64,000 nt of DNA from assembly GCF_020882245.1 (NCBI RefSeq), contig NW_026869996.1, positions 12,500,691-12,564,690 on the forward strand, in the 5' to 3' direction. The DNA comes from Rhopalosiphum padi. Lineage: Eukaryota; Arthropoda; Insecta; Hemiptera; Aphididae. Under the pieces are notes generated by a model. The model was not told where the DNA came from. It ran no database searches and worked only from the letters and a program-made list of their open reading frames with translations. The position numbers and the translations under genes are program-made. This document shows positions 42,701-58,700 of this stretch, piece after piece (within the stretch, counting starts at the first letter, position 1; every line of letters starts with the position of its first letter).

Positions 42701-45700
42701 ATATGCCTCAGCTTTATTAATATTTTTATTATTTCTACTTTTATTTTATAATTAGGTTTTCCTTAAACCATAATCCAAAGAATTGTAATTTAAATCGTCT
42801 AGTTTATTATAGATGTTTTACAGTACTTTTATTCGATAATGATTTGATATTGTTATGTTCAAATCAGTATTATTTTTGAGGTATGGTTATGTCATAGTCT
42901 ATTAAAAAACAACAATTTTAAGTTATTGTACAAGTGTATTCTTTATAAACACTTATTTTACATTCAAATCCAACAAAACATTCTAGTAGATATGTACGAT
43001 CTTTTTTGTCTTATCAAAATTATTATATCTTATCATCTGTTATATATTTATCTTTCATATCTATTTCCAGTTTTACATTCGTATTAGTATTTAAGTTTCA
43101 ACTGCAAAGTGGTTTCACAAATGTTGTAATAAGAATGAAGTTTGTGTGTTAGTTTTTGTTTGATTATTTCCATTTCTGAATTGCTCAGTGTTTTACCGTT
43201 CTAGTTGTAATATAAAGATTTTCGTTTCAATTATGGCATGTATTAGTGACATTTTTTCCTCCAACCATTATACATATTTAACCGACAACATTTTTTCAGA
43301 TGGTAGTACGGCAGATCACTTGATGCATGCTGAGACGTGAATTCACATTCCTACCACTTGGCAAGGTATCAACATCCTACACTCAACAATGGACTAGAAG
43401 ATTCTAATAATAATAATGGTTTTATGCAATGTACGAGTAATGAATATAGAATGTAATTGATAGTCAATTAATAGTAGTATAACATAAAATTAGTGTCAAA
43501 AAACCATGATCATTATATTAAGAAAATAATTATTATTTACCATTATTAACATTCATGTATTTCATTGAAGCTGATACATCATAAACACTATAAAACATGG
43601 TATTACATAATAATTTATACAAATATTACAAATTCATATTTTTAACTTCTTATAAATCACTCAATTCTCATGTTAGTGTCTTAAAACCTTGACTACTATA
43701 TTGTGAAATGATTCTTATTTACCATTATTAACATTCATATATTTCATTGAAGCTGATACATCATAAACACCATAAAACATGGTATTACATAATAATTTAT
43801 ACAAATATTAAAAATTCATATTTTTTGCATATTGAAAATCAACAAGTTTAATTTATTGTACAAGTATATTTTGTTATACATTTTTTTTCATTAAAATTCA
43901 ACACAACACTGATAGATTTCTAATATCTTTTATTACTGATCAAATCATTATTATAATTTCTCCAACCATTATACATATTTATATGAATATTTTTTTTTTA
44001 GGTGGCAGTATAATAGTGGATCACTGAAACATGCTGAGACATTAATTAACATTTTTGGAATATTGGGAAAGTTTCAACATCCTACATTGAACATGGACTT
44101 GAAGATTCTGATAATAATAATGATTTTATGCAATGTACTTGTAATGAATATAAAATATAATTAATAGTAAATTAATAGTAGTGGAACAATTGAAATTTGT
44201 TAAAAATATGAATATAGTATTGGTAAACAAATTGAGCTTTTTAATTTTCATTCTTAAAATATGCCTCAGCTTTATAAATATTTTTATTATTACTACTTTT
44301 ATTTTATAATTAGGTTTTCCTTAAACCATAATCCAAAGAATTGTAATTTAAATCGTCTAGTTTCTTATAGATGATTTACAGTACTTTTATTCGATAATGA
44401 TTTGATATTGTTATGTTCAAATCAGTATTATTTTTGAGGTATGGTTATGTCATAGTCTATTAAAAAACAGCAATTTTAAGTTACTCTACAAGCGTATTCT
44501 TAATAAACACTTATTTTACATTAATATCCAACAAAACATTCTACTAGATATGTGCGATCTTTTTATCTTATCAAAATTATTATATCTTATCATCTGTTAT
44601 ATGTTTATATTTCATATCTATTTGCAGTTTAACATTCATATTCGTATTTAAGTTTCAACTGCAAACTGCTTTCACAAATGTTGTAATAAGAATGAAGTTT
44701 GTGTGTTAGTTTTTGTTTGATTATTTCCATTTCTGAATCTCTCAGTATTTTCCCGTACTTGTTGTAATATAATGATTTTCGTATTAATAATGGCATGTAT
44801 TAGTGACATTTTTTCCTCCAACCATTATACATATTTAACCGACAACATTTTTTCAGATGGTAGTACGGCAGATCATTTGATGCATAATGAGACGTGAATT
44901 CACATTCCTACCACTTGGCAAGGTATCAACATCCTACACTGAACAATGGACTAGAAGATTCTAATAATAATAATGGTTTTATGCAATGTACGAGTAATGA
45001 ATATAGAATGTAATTGATAGTCAATTAATAGTAGTAGAACATAAAATTAGTGTCAAAGAACCATGATCATTATATTAAGAAAATAATTATTATTTACCAT
45101 TATTAACATTCATGTATTTCATTGAAGCTGATACATCATAAACACTATAAAACATGGTATTACATAATAATTTATACAAATATTACAAATTCATATTTTT
45201 AACTGCTTATAAAACACTCAATTCTCATGTTAGTATCTTCAAACCTTGACTACTAAATTGTGAAAATGATTCTTATTTACCATTATTAACATACATATAT
45301 TTCAATGAAGCTGATACTTCATAAACACTATAAAACATGGTTTAAATAATAATTTATACAAATATTAAAAATTCATATTTTTTGCATATTGAAAATCAAC
45401 AAGTTTAATTTATTGTACAAGTATATTTTGTTATACATTTTTTTTCATTAAAATTCAACACAACACTGATAGATTTCTAATATCTTTTATTACTGATCAA
45501 TCATCATTATTATAATTTCTCCAACCATTATACATATTTATATGAATATTTTTTTTTTAGGTGGCAGTATAATAGTGGATCACTGAAACATGCTGAGACA
45601 TTAATTAACATTTTTGGAATATTGGGAAAGTTTTAACATCCTACATTGAACATGGACTTGAAGATTCTGATAATAATAATGATTTTTTGCAATGTACTTG

Positions 45701-48700
45701 TAATGAATATAAAATATAATTAATAGTAAATTAATAGTAGTGGAACAATTGAAAATTGTTAAAAATATGAATATAGTATTGGTAAACAAATTGAGCTTTT
45801 TAATTTTCATTCTTAAAATATGCCTCAGCTTTATTAATATTTTTATTATTTCTACTTTTATTTTATAATTAGGTTTTCCTTAAACCATAATCCAAAGAAT
45901 TGTAATTTAAATCGTCTAGTTTATTATAGATGTTTTACAGTACTTTTATTCGATAATGATTTGATATTGTTATGTTCAAATCAGTATTATTTTTGAGGTA
46001 TGGTTATGTCATAGTCTATTAAAAAACAACAATTTTAAGTTATTGTACAAGTGTATTCTTTATAAACACTTATTTTACATTCAAATCCAACAAAACATTC
46101 TAGTAGATATGTACGATCTTTTTTGTCTTATCAAAATTATTATATCTTATCATCTGTTATATATTTATCTTTCATATCTATTTCCAGTTTTACATTCGTA
46201 TTAGTATTTAAGTTTCAACTGCAAAGTGGTTTCACAAATGTTGTAATAAGAATGAAGTTTGTGTGTTAGTTTTTGTTTGATTATTTCCATTTCTGAATTG
46301 CTCAGTGTTTTACCGTTCTAGTTGTAATATAAAGATTTTCGTTTCAATTATGGCATGTATTAGTGACATTTTTTCCTCCAACCATTATACATATTTAACC
46401 GACAACATTTTTTCAGATGGTAGTACGGCAGATCACTTGATGCATGCTGAGACGTGAATTCACATTCCTACCACTTGGCAAGGTATCAACATCCTACACT
46501 CAACAATGGACTAGAAGATTCTAATAATAATAATGGTTTTATGCAATGTACGAGTAATGAATATAGAATGTAATTGATAGTCAATTAATAGTAGTATAAC
46601 ATAAAATTAGTGTCAAAAAACCATGATCATTATATTAAGAAAATAATTATTATTTACCATTATTAACATTCATGTATTTCATTGAAGCTGATACATCATA
46701 AACACTATAAAACATGGTATTACATAATAATTTATACAAATATTACAAATTCATATTTTTAACTTCTTATAAATCACTCAATTCTCATGTTAGTGTCTTA
46801 AAACCTTGACTACTATATTGTGAAATGATTCTTATTTACCATTATTAACATTCATATATTTCATTGAAGCTGATACATCATAAACACCATAAAACATGGT
46901 ATTACATAATAATTTATACAAATATTAAAAATTCATATTTTTTGCATATTGAAAATCAACAAGTTTAATTTATTGTACAAGTATATTTTGTTATACATTT
47001 TTTTTCATTAAAATTCAACACAACACTGATAGATTTCTAATATCTTTTATTACTGATCAAATCATTATTATAATTTCTCCAACCATTATACATATTTATA
47101 TGAATATTTTTTTTTTAGGTGGCAGTATAATAGTGGATCACTGAAACATGCTGAGACATTAATTAACATTTTTGGAATATTGGGAAAGTTTCAACATCCT
47201 ACATTGAACATGGACTTGAAGATTCTGATAATAATAATGATTTTATGCAATGTACTTGTAATGAATATAAAATATAATTAATAGTAAATTAATAGTAGTG
47301 GAACAATTGAAATTTGTTAAAAATATGAATATAGTATTGGTAAACAAATTGAGCTTTTTAATTTTCATTCTTAAAATATGCCTCAGCTTTATAAATATTT
47401 TTATTATTACTACTTTTATTTTATAATTAGGTTTTCCTTAAACCATAATCCAAAGAATTGTAATTTAAATCGTCTAGTTTCTTATAGATGATTTACAGTA
47501 CTTTTATTCGATAATGATTTGATATTGTTATGTTCAAATCAGTATTATTTTTGAGGTATGGTTATGTCATAGTCTATTAAAAAACAGCAATTTTAAGTTA
47601 CTCTACAAGCGTATTCTTAATAAACACTTATTTTACATTAATATCCAACAAAACATTCTACTAGATATGTGCGATCTTTTTATCTTATCAAAATTATTAT
47701 ATCTTATCATCTGTTATATGTTTATATTTCATATCTATTTGCAGTTTAACATTCATATTCGTATTTAAGTTTCAACTGCAAACTGCTTTCACAAATGTTG
47801 TAATAAGAATGAAGTTTGTGTGTTAGTTTTTGTTTGATTATTTCCATTTCTGAATCTCTCAATATTTTCCCGTACTTGTTGTAATATAATGATTTTCGTA
47901 TTAATAATGGCATGTATTAGTGACATTTTTTCCTCCAACCATTATACATATTTAACCGACAACATTTTTTCAGATGGTAGTACGGCAGATCATTTGATGC
48001 ATAATGAGACGTGAATTCACATTCCTACCACTTGGCAAGGTATCAACATCCTACACTGAACAATGGACTAGAAGATTCTAATAATAATAATGGTTTTATG
48101 CAATGTACGAGTAATGAATATAGAATGTAATTGATAGTCAATTAATAGTAGTAGAACATAAAATTAGTGTCAAAGAACCATGATCATTATATTAAGAAAA
48201 TAATTATTATTTACCATTATTAACATTCATGTATTTCATTGAAGCTGATACATCATAAACACTATAAAACATGGTATTACATAATAATTTATACAAATAT
48301 TACAAATTCATATTTTTAACTGCTTATAAAACACTCAATTCTCATGTTAGTATCTTCAAACCTTGACTACTAAATTGTGAAAATGATTCTTATTTACCAT
48401 TATTAACATACATATATTTCAATGAAGCTGATACTTCATAAACACTATAAAACATGGTTTAAATAATAATTTATACAAATATTAAAAATTCATATTTTTT
48501 GCATATTGAAAATCAACAAGTTTAATTTATTGTACAAGTATATTTTGTTATACATTTTTTTTCATTAAAATTCAACACAACACTGATAGATTTCTAATAT
48601 CTTTTATTACTGATCAATCATCATTATTATAATTTCTCCAACCATTATACATATTTATATGAATATTTTTTTTTTAGGTGGCAGTATAATAGTGGATCAC

Positions 48701-49217
48701 TGAAACATGCTGAGACATTAATTAACATTTTTGGAATATTGGGAAAGTTTTAACATCCTACATTGAACATGGACTTGAAGATTCTGATAATAATAATGAT
48801 TTTTTGCAATGTACTTGTAATGAATATAAAATATAATTAATAGTAAATTAATAGTAGTGGAACAATTGAAAATTGTTAAAAATATGAATATAGTATTGGT
48901 AAACAAATTGAGCTTTTTAATTTTCATTCTTAAAATATGCCTCAGCTTTATTAATATTTTTATTATTTCTACTTTTATTTTATAATTAGGTTTTCCTTAA
49001 ACCATAATCCAAAGAATTGTAATTTAAATCGTCTAGTTTATTATAGATGTTTTACAGTACTTTTATTCGATAATGATTTGATATTGTTATGTTCAAATCA
49101 GTATTATTTTTGAGGTATGGTTATGTCATAGTCTATTAAAAAACAACAATTTTAAGTTATTGTACAAGTGTATTCTTTATAAACACTTATTTTACATTCA
49201 AATCCAACAAAACATTC
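36750..49217. repeat. Four copies of a 3117-bp dimeric higher-order repeat
   Basis: Dimers start at 36750, 39867, 42984 and 46101, exactly 3117 bp apart. Each is a 1558-bp unit (TAGTAGATATGTACGATC type) plus a 1559-bp unit (TACTAGATATGTGCGATC type, with CTCTCAGTATTTTCCCGTAC). Copies are almost identical; one difference seen is CTCTCAATATT at about 47868. Each unit has one full 183-bp subrepeat plus the truncated one. The exactness indicates very recent amplification or continuing homogenisation. Confidence 0.93.
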
Positions 49218-52200
49218 TAGTAGATATGTACGATCTTTTTTGTCTTATCAAAATTATTATATCTTATCATCTGTTATATATTTATCTTTCATATCTATTT
49301 CCAGTTTTACATTCGTATTAGTATTTAAGTTTCAACTGCAAAGTGGTTTCACAAATGTTGTAATAAGAATGAAGTTTGTGTGTTAGTTTTTGTTTGATTA
49401 TTTCCATTTCTGAATTGCTCTGTGTTTTACCGTTCTAGTTGTAATATAAAGATTTTCGTTTCAATTATGGCATGTATTAGTGACATTTTTTCCTCCAACC
49501 ATTATACATATTTAACCGACAACATTTTTTCAGATGGTAGTACGGCAGATCACTTTATGCATGCTGAGACGTGAATTCACATTCCTACCACTTGGCAAGG
49601 TATCAACATCCTACACTGAACAATGGACTAGAAGATTCTAATAATAATAATGGTTTTATGCAAAGTACGAGTAATGAATATAGAATGTAATTGATAGTCA
49701 ATTAATAGTAGTATAACATAAAATTAGTGTCAAAAAACCATGCTCATTATATTAAGAAAATAATTATTATTTACCATTATTAACATTCATGTATTTCATT
49801 GAAGCTGATACATCATAAACACTATAAAACATGGTATTACATAATGATTTATACAAATATTACAAATTCATATTTTTAACTTCTTATAAAACACTCAATT
49901 CTCATGTTAGTGTCTTCAAACCTTGACTACTAGATTGTGAAAATGATTCTAATTTACCATTATTAACATTCATATATTTCATTTATGCTGTTAATTCATA
50001 AACACTTTAAAACATGGTTTTACATAATAATTTTTACAAATATTACAAATTCATATTTTTAACTTCTTATAAAACACTCAATTCTCATGTTAGTCTCTTC
50101 AAACCTTGACTACTAAATTGTGAAAATGATTCTTATTTACCATTATTAACATTCATATATTTCAATGAAGCTGATACATCATGAACACTATAAAACATGG
50201 TTTTACATAATAATTTATACAAATATTAAAAATTCATATTTTTTGCATATTGAAAATCAACAAGTTTAATTTATTGTACAAGTATATTTTGTTATACATT
50301 TTTTTTCATTAAAATTCAACACAACACTGGTAGATTTCTAATATCTTTTATTACTGATCAATCATCATTATTATAATTTCTCCAACCATTATACATATTT
50401 ATATGAATATTTTTTTTTTAGGTGGCAGTATAATAGTGGATCACTGAAACATGCTGAGACATTAATTAACATTTTTGGAATATTGGGAAAGTTTCAACAT
50501 CCTACATTGAACATGGACTTGAAGATTCTGATAATAATAATGATTTTATGCAATGTACTTGTAATGAATATAAAATATAATTAATAGTAAATTAATAGTA
50601 GTGGAACAATTGAAAATTGTTAAAAATATGAATATAGCATTGGTAAACAAATTGAGCTTTTTAATTTTCATTCTTAAAATATGCCTCAGCTTTATTAATA
50701 TTTTTATTATTTCTACTTTTATTTTATAATTAGGTTTTCCTTAAACCATAATCCAAAGAATTGTAATTTAAATCGTCTAGTTTATTATAGATGTTTTACA
50801 GTACTTTTATTCGATAATGATTTGATATTGTTATGTTCAAATCAGTATTATTTTTGAGGTATGGTTATGTCATAGTCTATTAAAAAACAACAATTTTAAG
50901 TTATTGTACAAGTGTATTCTTTATAAACACTTATTTTACATTCAAATCCAACAAAACATTCTAGTAGATATGTACGATCTTTTTTGTCTTATCAAAATTA
51001 TTATATCTTATCATCTGTTATATATTTATCTTTCATATCTATTTCCAGTTTTACATTCGTATTAGTATTTAAGTTTCAACTGCAAAGTGGTTTCACAAAT
51101 GTTGTAATAAGAATGAAGTTTGTGTGTTAGTTTTTGTTTGATTATTTCCATTTCTGAATTGCTCAGTGTTTTACCGTTCTAGTTGTAATATAAAGATTTT
51201 CGTTTCAATTATGGCATGTATTAGTGACATTTTTTCCTCCAACCATTATACATATTTAACCGACAACATTTTTTCAGATGGTAGTACGGCAGATCACTTG
51301 ATGCATGCTGAGACGTGAATTCACATTCCTACCACTTGGCAAGGTATCAACATCCTACACTCAACAATGGACTAGAAGATTCTAATAATAATAATGGTTT
51401 TATGCAATGTACGAGTAATGAATATAGAATGTAATTGATAGTCAATTAATAGTAGTATAACATAAAATTAGTGTCAAAAAACCATGATCATTATATTAAG
51501 AAAATAATTATTATTTACCATTATTAACATTCATGTATTTCATTGAAGCTGATACATCATAAACACTATAAAACATGGTATTACATAATAATTTATACAA
51601 ATATTACAAATTCATATTTTTAACTTCTTAAAAAACACTCAATTCTCATGTTAGTCTCTTCAAACCTTGACTACTAAATTGTGAAAATGATTCTTATTTA
51701 CCATTATTAACATTCATATATTTCAATGAAGCTGATACATCATAAACACTATAAAACATGGTTTTACATAATAATTTATACAAATATTACAAATTCATAT
51801 TTTTAACTTCTTATAAATCACTCAATTCTCATGTTAGTGTCTTAAAACCTTGACTACTATATTGTGAAATGATTCTTATTTACCATTATTAACATTCATA
51901 TATTTCATTGAAGCTGATACATCATAAACACCATAAAACATGGTATTACATAATAATTTATACAAATATTAAAAATTCATATTTTTTGCATATTGAAAAT
52001 CAACAAGTTTAATTTATTGTACAAGTATATTTTGTTATACATTTTTTTTCATTAAAATTCAACACAACACTGATAGATTTCTAATATCTTTTATTACTGA
52101 TCAAATCATTATTATAATTTCTCCAACCATTATACATATTTATATGAATATTTTTTTTTTAGGTGGCAGTATAATAGTGGATCACTGAAACATGCTGAGA

Positions 52201-52702
52201 CATTAATTAACATTTTTGGAATATTGGGAAAGTTTCAACATCCTACATTGAACATGGACTTGAAGATTCTGATAATAATAATGATTTTATGCAATGTACT
52301 TGTAATGAATATAAAATATAATTAATAGTAAATTAATAGTAGTGGAACAATTGAAATTTGTTAAAAATATGAATATAGTATTGGTAAACAAATTGAGCTT
52401 TTTAATTTTCATTCTTAAAATATGCCTCAGCTTTATAAATATTTTTATTATTACTACTTTTATTTTATAATTAGGTTTTCCTTAAACCATAATCCAAAGA
52501 ATTGTAATTTAAATCGTCTAGTTTATTATAGATGATTTACAGTACTTTTATTCGATAATGATTTGATATTGTTATGTTCAAATCAGTATTATTTTTGAGG
52601 TATGGTTATGTCATAGTCTATTAAAAAACAGCAATTTTAAGTTACTCTACAAGCGTATTCTTAATAAACACTTATTTTACATTAATATCCAACAAAACAT
52701 TC
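49218..52702. repeat. Satellite units 15-16, 1744 and 1741 bp
   Basis: Two-subrepeat units with mosaic variants. Unit 15 has the CACTTTAAAACATGG subrepeat seen in units 4-5, and unit 16 mixes subrepeats of two other types. They look like products of unequal exchange between neighbouring unit classes. Confidence 0.85.
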
Positions 52703-55700
52703 TACTAGATATGTGCGATCTTTTTATCTTATCAAAATTATTATATCTTATCATCTGTTATATGTTTATATTTCATATCTATTTGCAGTTTAACATTCAT
52801 ATTCGTATTTAAGTTTCAACTGCAAACTGCTTTCACAAATGTTGTAATAAGAATGAAGTTTGTGTGTTAGTTTTTGTTTGATTATTTCCATTTCTGAATC
52901 TCTCAGTATTTTCCCGTACTTGTTGTAATATAATGATTTTCGTATTAATAATGGCATGTATTAGTGACATTTTTTCCTCCAACCATTATACATATTTAAC
53001 CGACAACATTTTTTCAGATGGTAGTACGGCAGATCATTTGATGCATAATGAGACGTGAATTCACATTCCTACCACTTGGCAAGGTATCAACATCCTACAC
53101 TGAACAATGGACTAGAAGATTCTAATAATAATAATGGTTTTATGCAGTGTACGAGTAATGAATATAGAATGTAATTGATAGTCAATTAATAGTAGTAGAA
53201 CATAAAATTAGTGTCAAAGAACCATGATCATTATATTAAGAAAATAATTATTATTTACCATTATTAACATTCATGTATTTCATTGAAGCTGATACATCAT
53301 AAACACTATAAAACATGGTATTACATAATAATTTATACAAATATTACAAATTCATATTTTTAACTGCTTATAAAACACTCAATTCTCATGTTAGTATCTT
53401 CAAACCTTGACTACTAAATTGTGAAAATGATTCTTATTTACCATTATTAACATACATATATTTCAATGAAGCTGATACTTCATAAACACTATAAAACATG
53501 GTTTAAATAATAATTTATACAAATATTAAAAATTCATATTTTTTGCATATTGAAAATCAACAAGTTTAATTTATTGTACAAGTATATTTTGTTATACATT
53601 TTTTTTCATTAAAATTCAACACAACACTGATAGATTTCTAATATCTTTTATTACTGATCAATCATCATTATTATAATTTCTCCAACCATTATACATATTT
53701 ATATGAATATTTTTTTTTTAGGTGGCAGTATAATAGTGGATCACTGAAACATGCTGAGACATTAATTAACATTTTTGGAATATTGGGAAAGTTTTAACAT
53801 CCTACATTGAACATGGACTTGAAGATTCTGATAATAATAATGATTTTTTGCAATGTACTTGTAATGAATATAAAATATAATTAATAGTAAATTAATAGTA
53901 GTGGAACAATTGAAAATTGTTAAAAATATGAATATAGTATTGGTAAACAAATTGAGCTTTTTAATTTTCATTCTTAAAATATGCCTCAGCTTTATTAATA
54001 TTTTTATTATTTCTACTTTTATTTTATAATTAGGTTTTCCTTAAACCATAATCCAAAGAATTGTAATTTAAATCGTCTAGTTTATTATAGATGTTTTACA
54101 GTACTTTTATTCGATAATGATTTGATATTGTTATGTTCAAATCAGTATTATTTTTGAGGTATGGTTATGTCATAGTCTATTAAAAAACAACAATTTTAAG
54201 TTATTGTACAAGTGTATTCTTTATAAACACTTATTTTACATTCAAATCCAACAAAACATTCTAGTAGATATGTACGATCTTTTTTGTCTTATCAAAATTA
54301 TTATATCTTATCATCTGTTATATATTTATCTTTCATATCTATTTCCAGTTTTACATTCGTATTAGTATTTAAGTTTCAACTGCAAAGTGGTTTCACAAAT
54401 GTTGTAATAAGAATGAAGTTTGTGTGTTAGTTTTTGTTTGATTATTTCCATTTCTGAATTGCTCTGTGTTTTACCGTTCTAGTTGTAATATAAAGATTTT
54501 CGTTTCAATTATGGCATGTATTAGTGACATTTTTTCCTCCAACCATTATACATATTTAACCGACAACATTTTTTCAGATGGTAGTACGGCAGATCACTTT
54601 ATGCATGCTGAGACGTGAATTCACATTCCTACCACTTGGCAAGGTATCAACATCCTACACTGAACAATGGACTAGAAGATTCTAATAATAATAATGGTTT
54701 TATGCAATGTACGAGTAATGAATATAGAATGTAATTGATAGTCAATTAATAGTAGTATAACATAAAATTAGTGTCAAAAAACCATGCTCATTATATTAAG
54801 AAAATAATTATTATTTACCATTATTAACATTCATGTATTTCATTGAAGCTGATACATCATAAACACTATAAAACATGGTATTACATAATGATTTATACAA
54901 ATATTACAAATTCATATTTTTAACTTCTTATAAAACACTCAATTCTCATGTTAGTGTCTTCAAACCTTGACTACTAGATTGTGAAAATGATTCTAATTTA
55001 CCATTATTAACATTCATATATTTCATTTATGCTGTTAATTCATAAACACTTTAAAACATGGTTTTACATAATAATTTTTACAAATATTACAAATTCATAT
55101 TTTTAACTTCTTATAAAACACTCAATTCTCATGTTAGTCTCTTCAAACCTTGACTACTAGATTGTGAAAATGATTCTTATTTACCATTATTAACATTCAT
55201 ATATTTCATTTATGTTGTTAATTCTTAAACACTATAAAACATGGCTTTACATAATAATTTATACAAATATTACAAATTCATATTTTTAACTTCTTATAAA
55301 ACACTCAATTCTCATGTTAGTGTCTTCAAACCTTGACTACTAGATTGTGAAAATGTTTCTTATTTACCATTATTAACATTCATATATTTCAATGAAGCTG
55401 ATACATCATAAACACTATAAAACATGGTTTTACATAATAATTTATACAAATATTAAAAATTCATATTTTTTGCATATTGAAAATCAACAAGTTTAATTTA
55501 TTGTACAAGTATATTTTGTTATACATTTTTTTTCATTAAAATTCAACACAACACTTATAGACTTCTAATATCTTTTATTACTGATCAATCATCATTATTA
55601 TAATTTCTCCAACCATTATACATATTTATATGAATATTTTTTTTTAGGTGGCAGTATAATAATGGATCACTGAAACATGCTGAGACATTAATTAACATTT

Positions 55701-58700
55701 TTGGAATATTGGGAAAGTTTCAACATCCTACATTGAACATGGACTTGAAGATTCTGATAATAATAATGATTTTATGCAATGTACTTGTAATGAATATAAA
55801 ATATAATTAATAGTAAATTAATAGTAGTGGAACAATTGAAATTTGTTAAAAATATGAATATAGTATTGGTAAACAAATTGAGCTTTTTAATTTTCATTCT
55901 TAAAATATGCCTCAGCTTTATAAATATTTTTATTATTACTACTTTTATTTTATAATTAGGTTTTCCTTAAACCATAATCCAAAGAATTGTAATTTAAATC
56001 GTCTAGTTTATTATAGATGTTTTACAGTACTTTTATTCGATAATGATTTGATATTGTTATGTTCAAATCAGTATTATTTTTGAGGTATGGTTATGTCATA
56101 GTCTATTAAAAAACAGCAATTTTAAGTTACTCTACAAGCGTATTCTTAATAAACACTTATTTTACATTAATATCCAACAAAACATTCTACTAGATATGTG
56201 CGATCTTTTTATCTTATCAAAATTATTATATCTTATCATCTGTTATATGTTTATATTTCATATCTATTTGCAGTTTAACATTCATATTCGTATTTAAGTT
56301 TCAACTGCAAACTGCTTTCACAAATGTTGTAATAAGAATGAAGTTTGTGTGTTAGTTTTTGTTTGATTATTTCCATTTCTGAATCTCTCAGTATTTTCCC
56401 GTACTTGTTGTAATATAATGATTTTCGTATTAATAATGGCATGTATTAGTGACATTTTTTCCTCCAACCATTATACATATTTAACCGAAAACATTTTTTC
56501 AGATGGTAGTACGGCAGATCATTTGATGCATAATGAGACGTGAATTCACATTCCTACCACTTGGCAAGGTATCAACATCCTACACTGAACAATGGACTAG
56601 AAGATTCTAATAATAATAATGGTTTTATGCAATGTACGAGTAATGAATATAGAATGTAATTGATAGTCAATTAATAGTAGTAGAACATAAAATTAGTGTC
56701 AAAGAACCATGATCATTATATTAAGAAAATAATTATTATTTACCATTATTAACATTCATGTATTTCATTGAAGCTGATACATCATAAACACTATAAAACA
56801 TGGTATTACATAATAATTTATACAAATATTACAAATTCATATTTTTAACTGCTTATAAAACACTCAATTCTCATGTTAGTATCTTCAAACCTTGACTACT
56901 AAATTGTGAAAATGATTCTTATTTACCATTATTAACATACATATATTTCAATGAAGCTGATACTTCATAAACACTATAAAACATGGTTTAAATAATAATT
57001 TATACAAATATTAAAAATTCATATTTTTTGCATATTGAAAATCAACAAGTTTAATTTATTGTACAAGTATATTTTGTTATACATTTTTTTTCATTAAAAT
57101 TCAACACAACACTGATAGATTTCTAATATCTTTTATTACTGATCAATCATCATTATTATAATTTCTCCAACCATTATACATATTTATATGAATATTTTTT
57201 TTTTAGGTGGCAGTATAATAGTGGATCACTGAAACATGCTGAGACATTAATTAACATTTTTGGAATATTGGGAAAGTTTTAACATCCTACATTGAACATG
57301 GACTTGAAGATTCTGATAATAATAATGATTTTTTGCAATGTACTTGTAATGAATATAAAATATAATTAATAGTAAATTAATAGTAGTGGAACAATTGAAA
57401 ATTGTTAAAAATATGAATATAGTATTGGTAAACAAATTGAGCTTTTTAATTTTCATTCTTAAAATATACCTCAGCTTTATTAATATTTTTATTATTTCTA
57501 CTTTTATTTTATAATTAGGTTTTCCTTAAACCATAATCCAAAGAATTGTAATTTAAATCGTCTAGTTTATTATAGATGTTTTACAGTACTTTTATTCGAT
57601 AATGATTTGATATTGTTATGTTCAAATCAGTATTATTTTTGAGGTATGGTTATGTCATAGTCTATTAAAAAACAACAATTTTAAGTTATTGCACAAGTGT
57701 ATTCTTTATAAACACTTATTTTACATTCAAATCCAACAAAACATTCTAGTAGATATGTACGATCTTTTTTGTCTTATCAAAATTATTATATCTTATCATC
57801 TGTTATATATTTATCTTTCATATCTATTTCCAGTTTTACATTCGTATTAGTATTTAAGTTTCAACTGCAAAGTGGTTTCACAAATGTTGTAATAAGAATG
57901 AAGTTTGTGTGTTAGTTTTTGTTTGATTATTTCCATTTCTGAATTGCTCTGTGTTTTACCGTTCTAGTTGTAATATAAAGATTTTCGTTTCAATTATGGC
58001 ATGTATCAGTGACATTTTTTCCTCCAACCATTATACATATTTAACCGACAACATTTTTTCAGATGGTAGTACGGCAGATCACTTTATGCATGCTGAGACG
58101 TGAATTCACATTCCTACCACTTGGCAAGGTATCAACATCCTACACTGAACAATGGACTAGAAGATTCTAATAATAATAATGGTTTTATGCAATGTACGAG
58201 TAATGAATATAGAATGTAATTGATAGTCAATTAATAGTAGTATAACATAAAATTAGTGTCAAAAAACCATGCTCGTTATATTAAGAAAATAATTATTATT
58301 TACCATTATTAACATTCATGTATATCATTTATGCTGATACATCCTAAACACTATAAAACATGGTTTTACATAATAATTTATACAAATATTACAAATTCAT
58401 ATTTTTAACTTCTTATAAAACACTCAATTCTCATGTTAGTCTCTTCAAACCTTGACTACTAAATTGTGAAAATGATTCTTATTTACCATTATTAACATAC
58501 ATATATTTCAATGAAGCTGATACTTCATAAACACTATAAAACATGGTTTAAATAATAATTTATACAAATATTAAAAATTCATATTTTTTGCATATTGAAA
58601 ATCAACAAGTTTAATTTATTGTACAAGTATATTTTGTTATACATTTTTTTTCATTAAAATTCAACACAACACTGATAGATTTCTAATATCTTTTATTACT

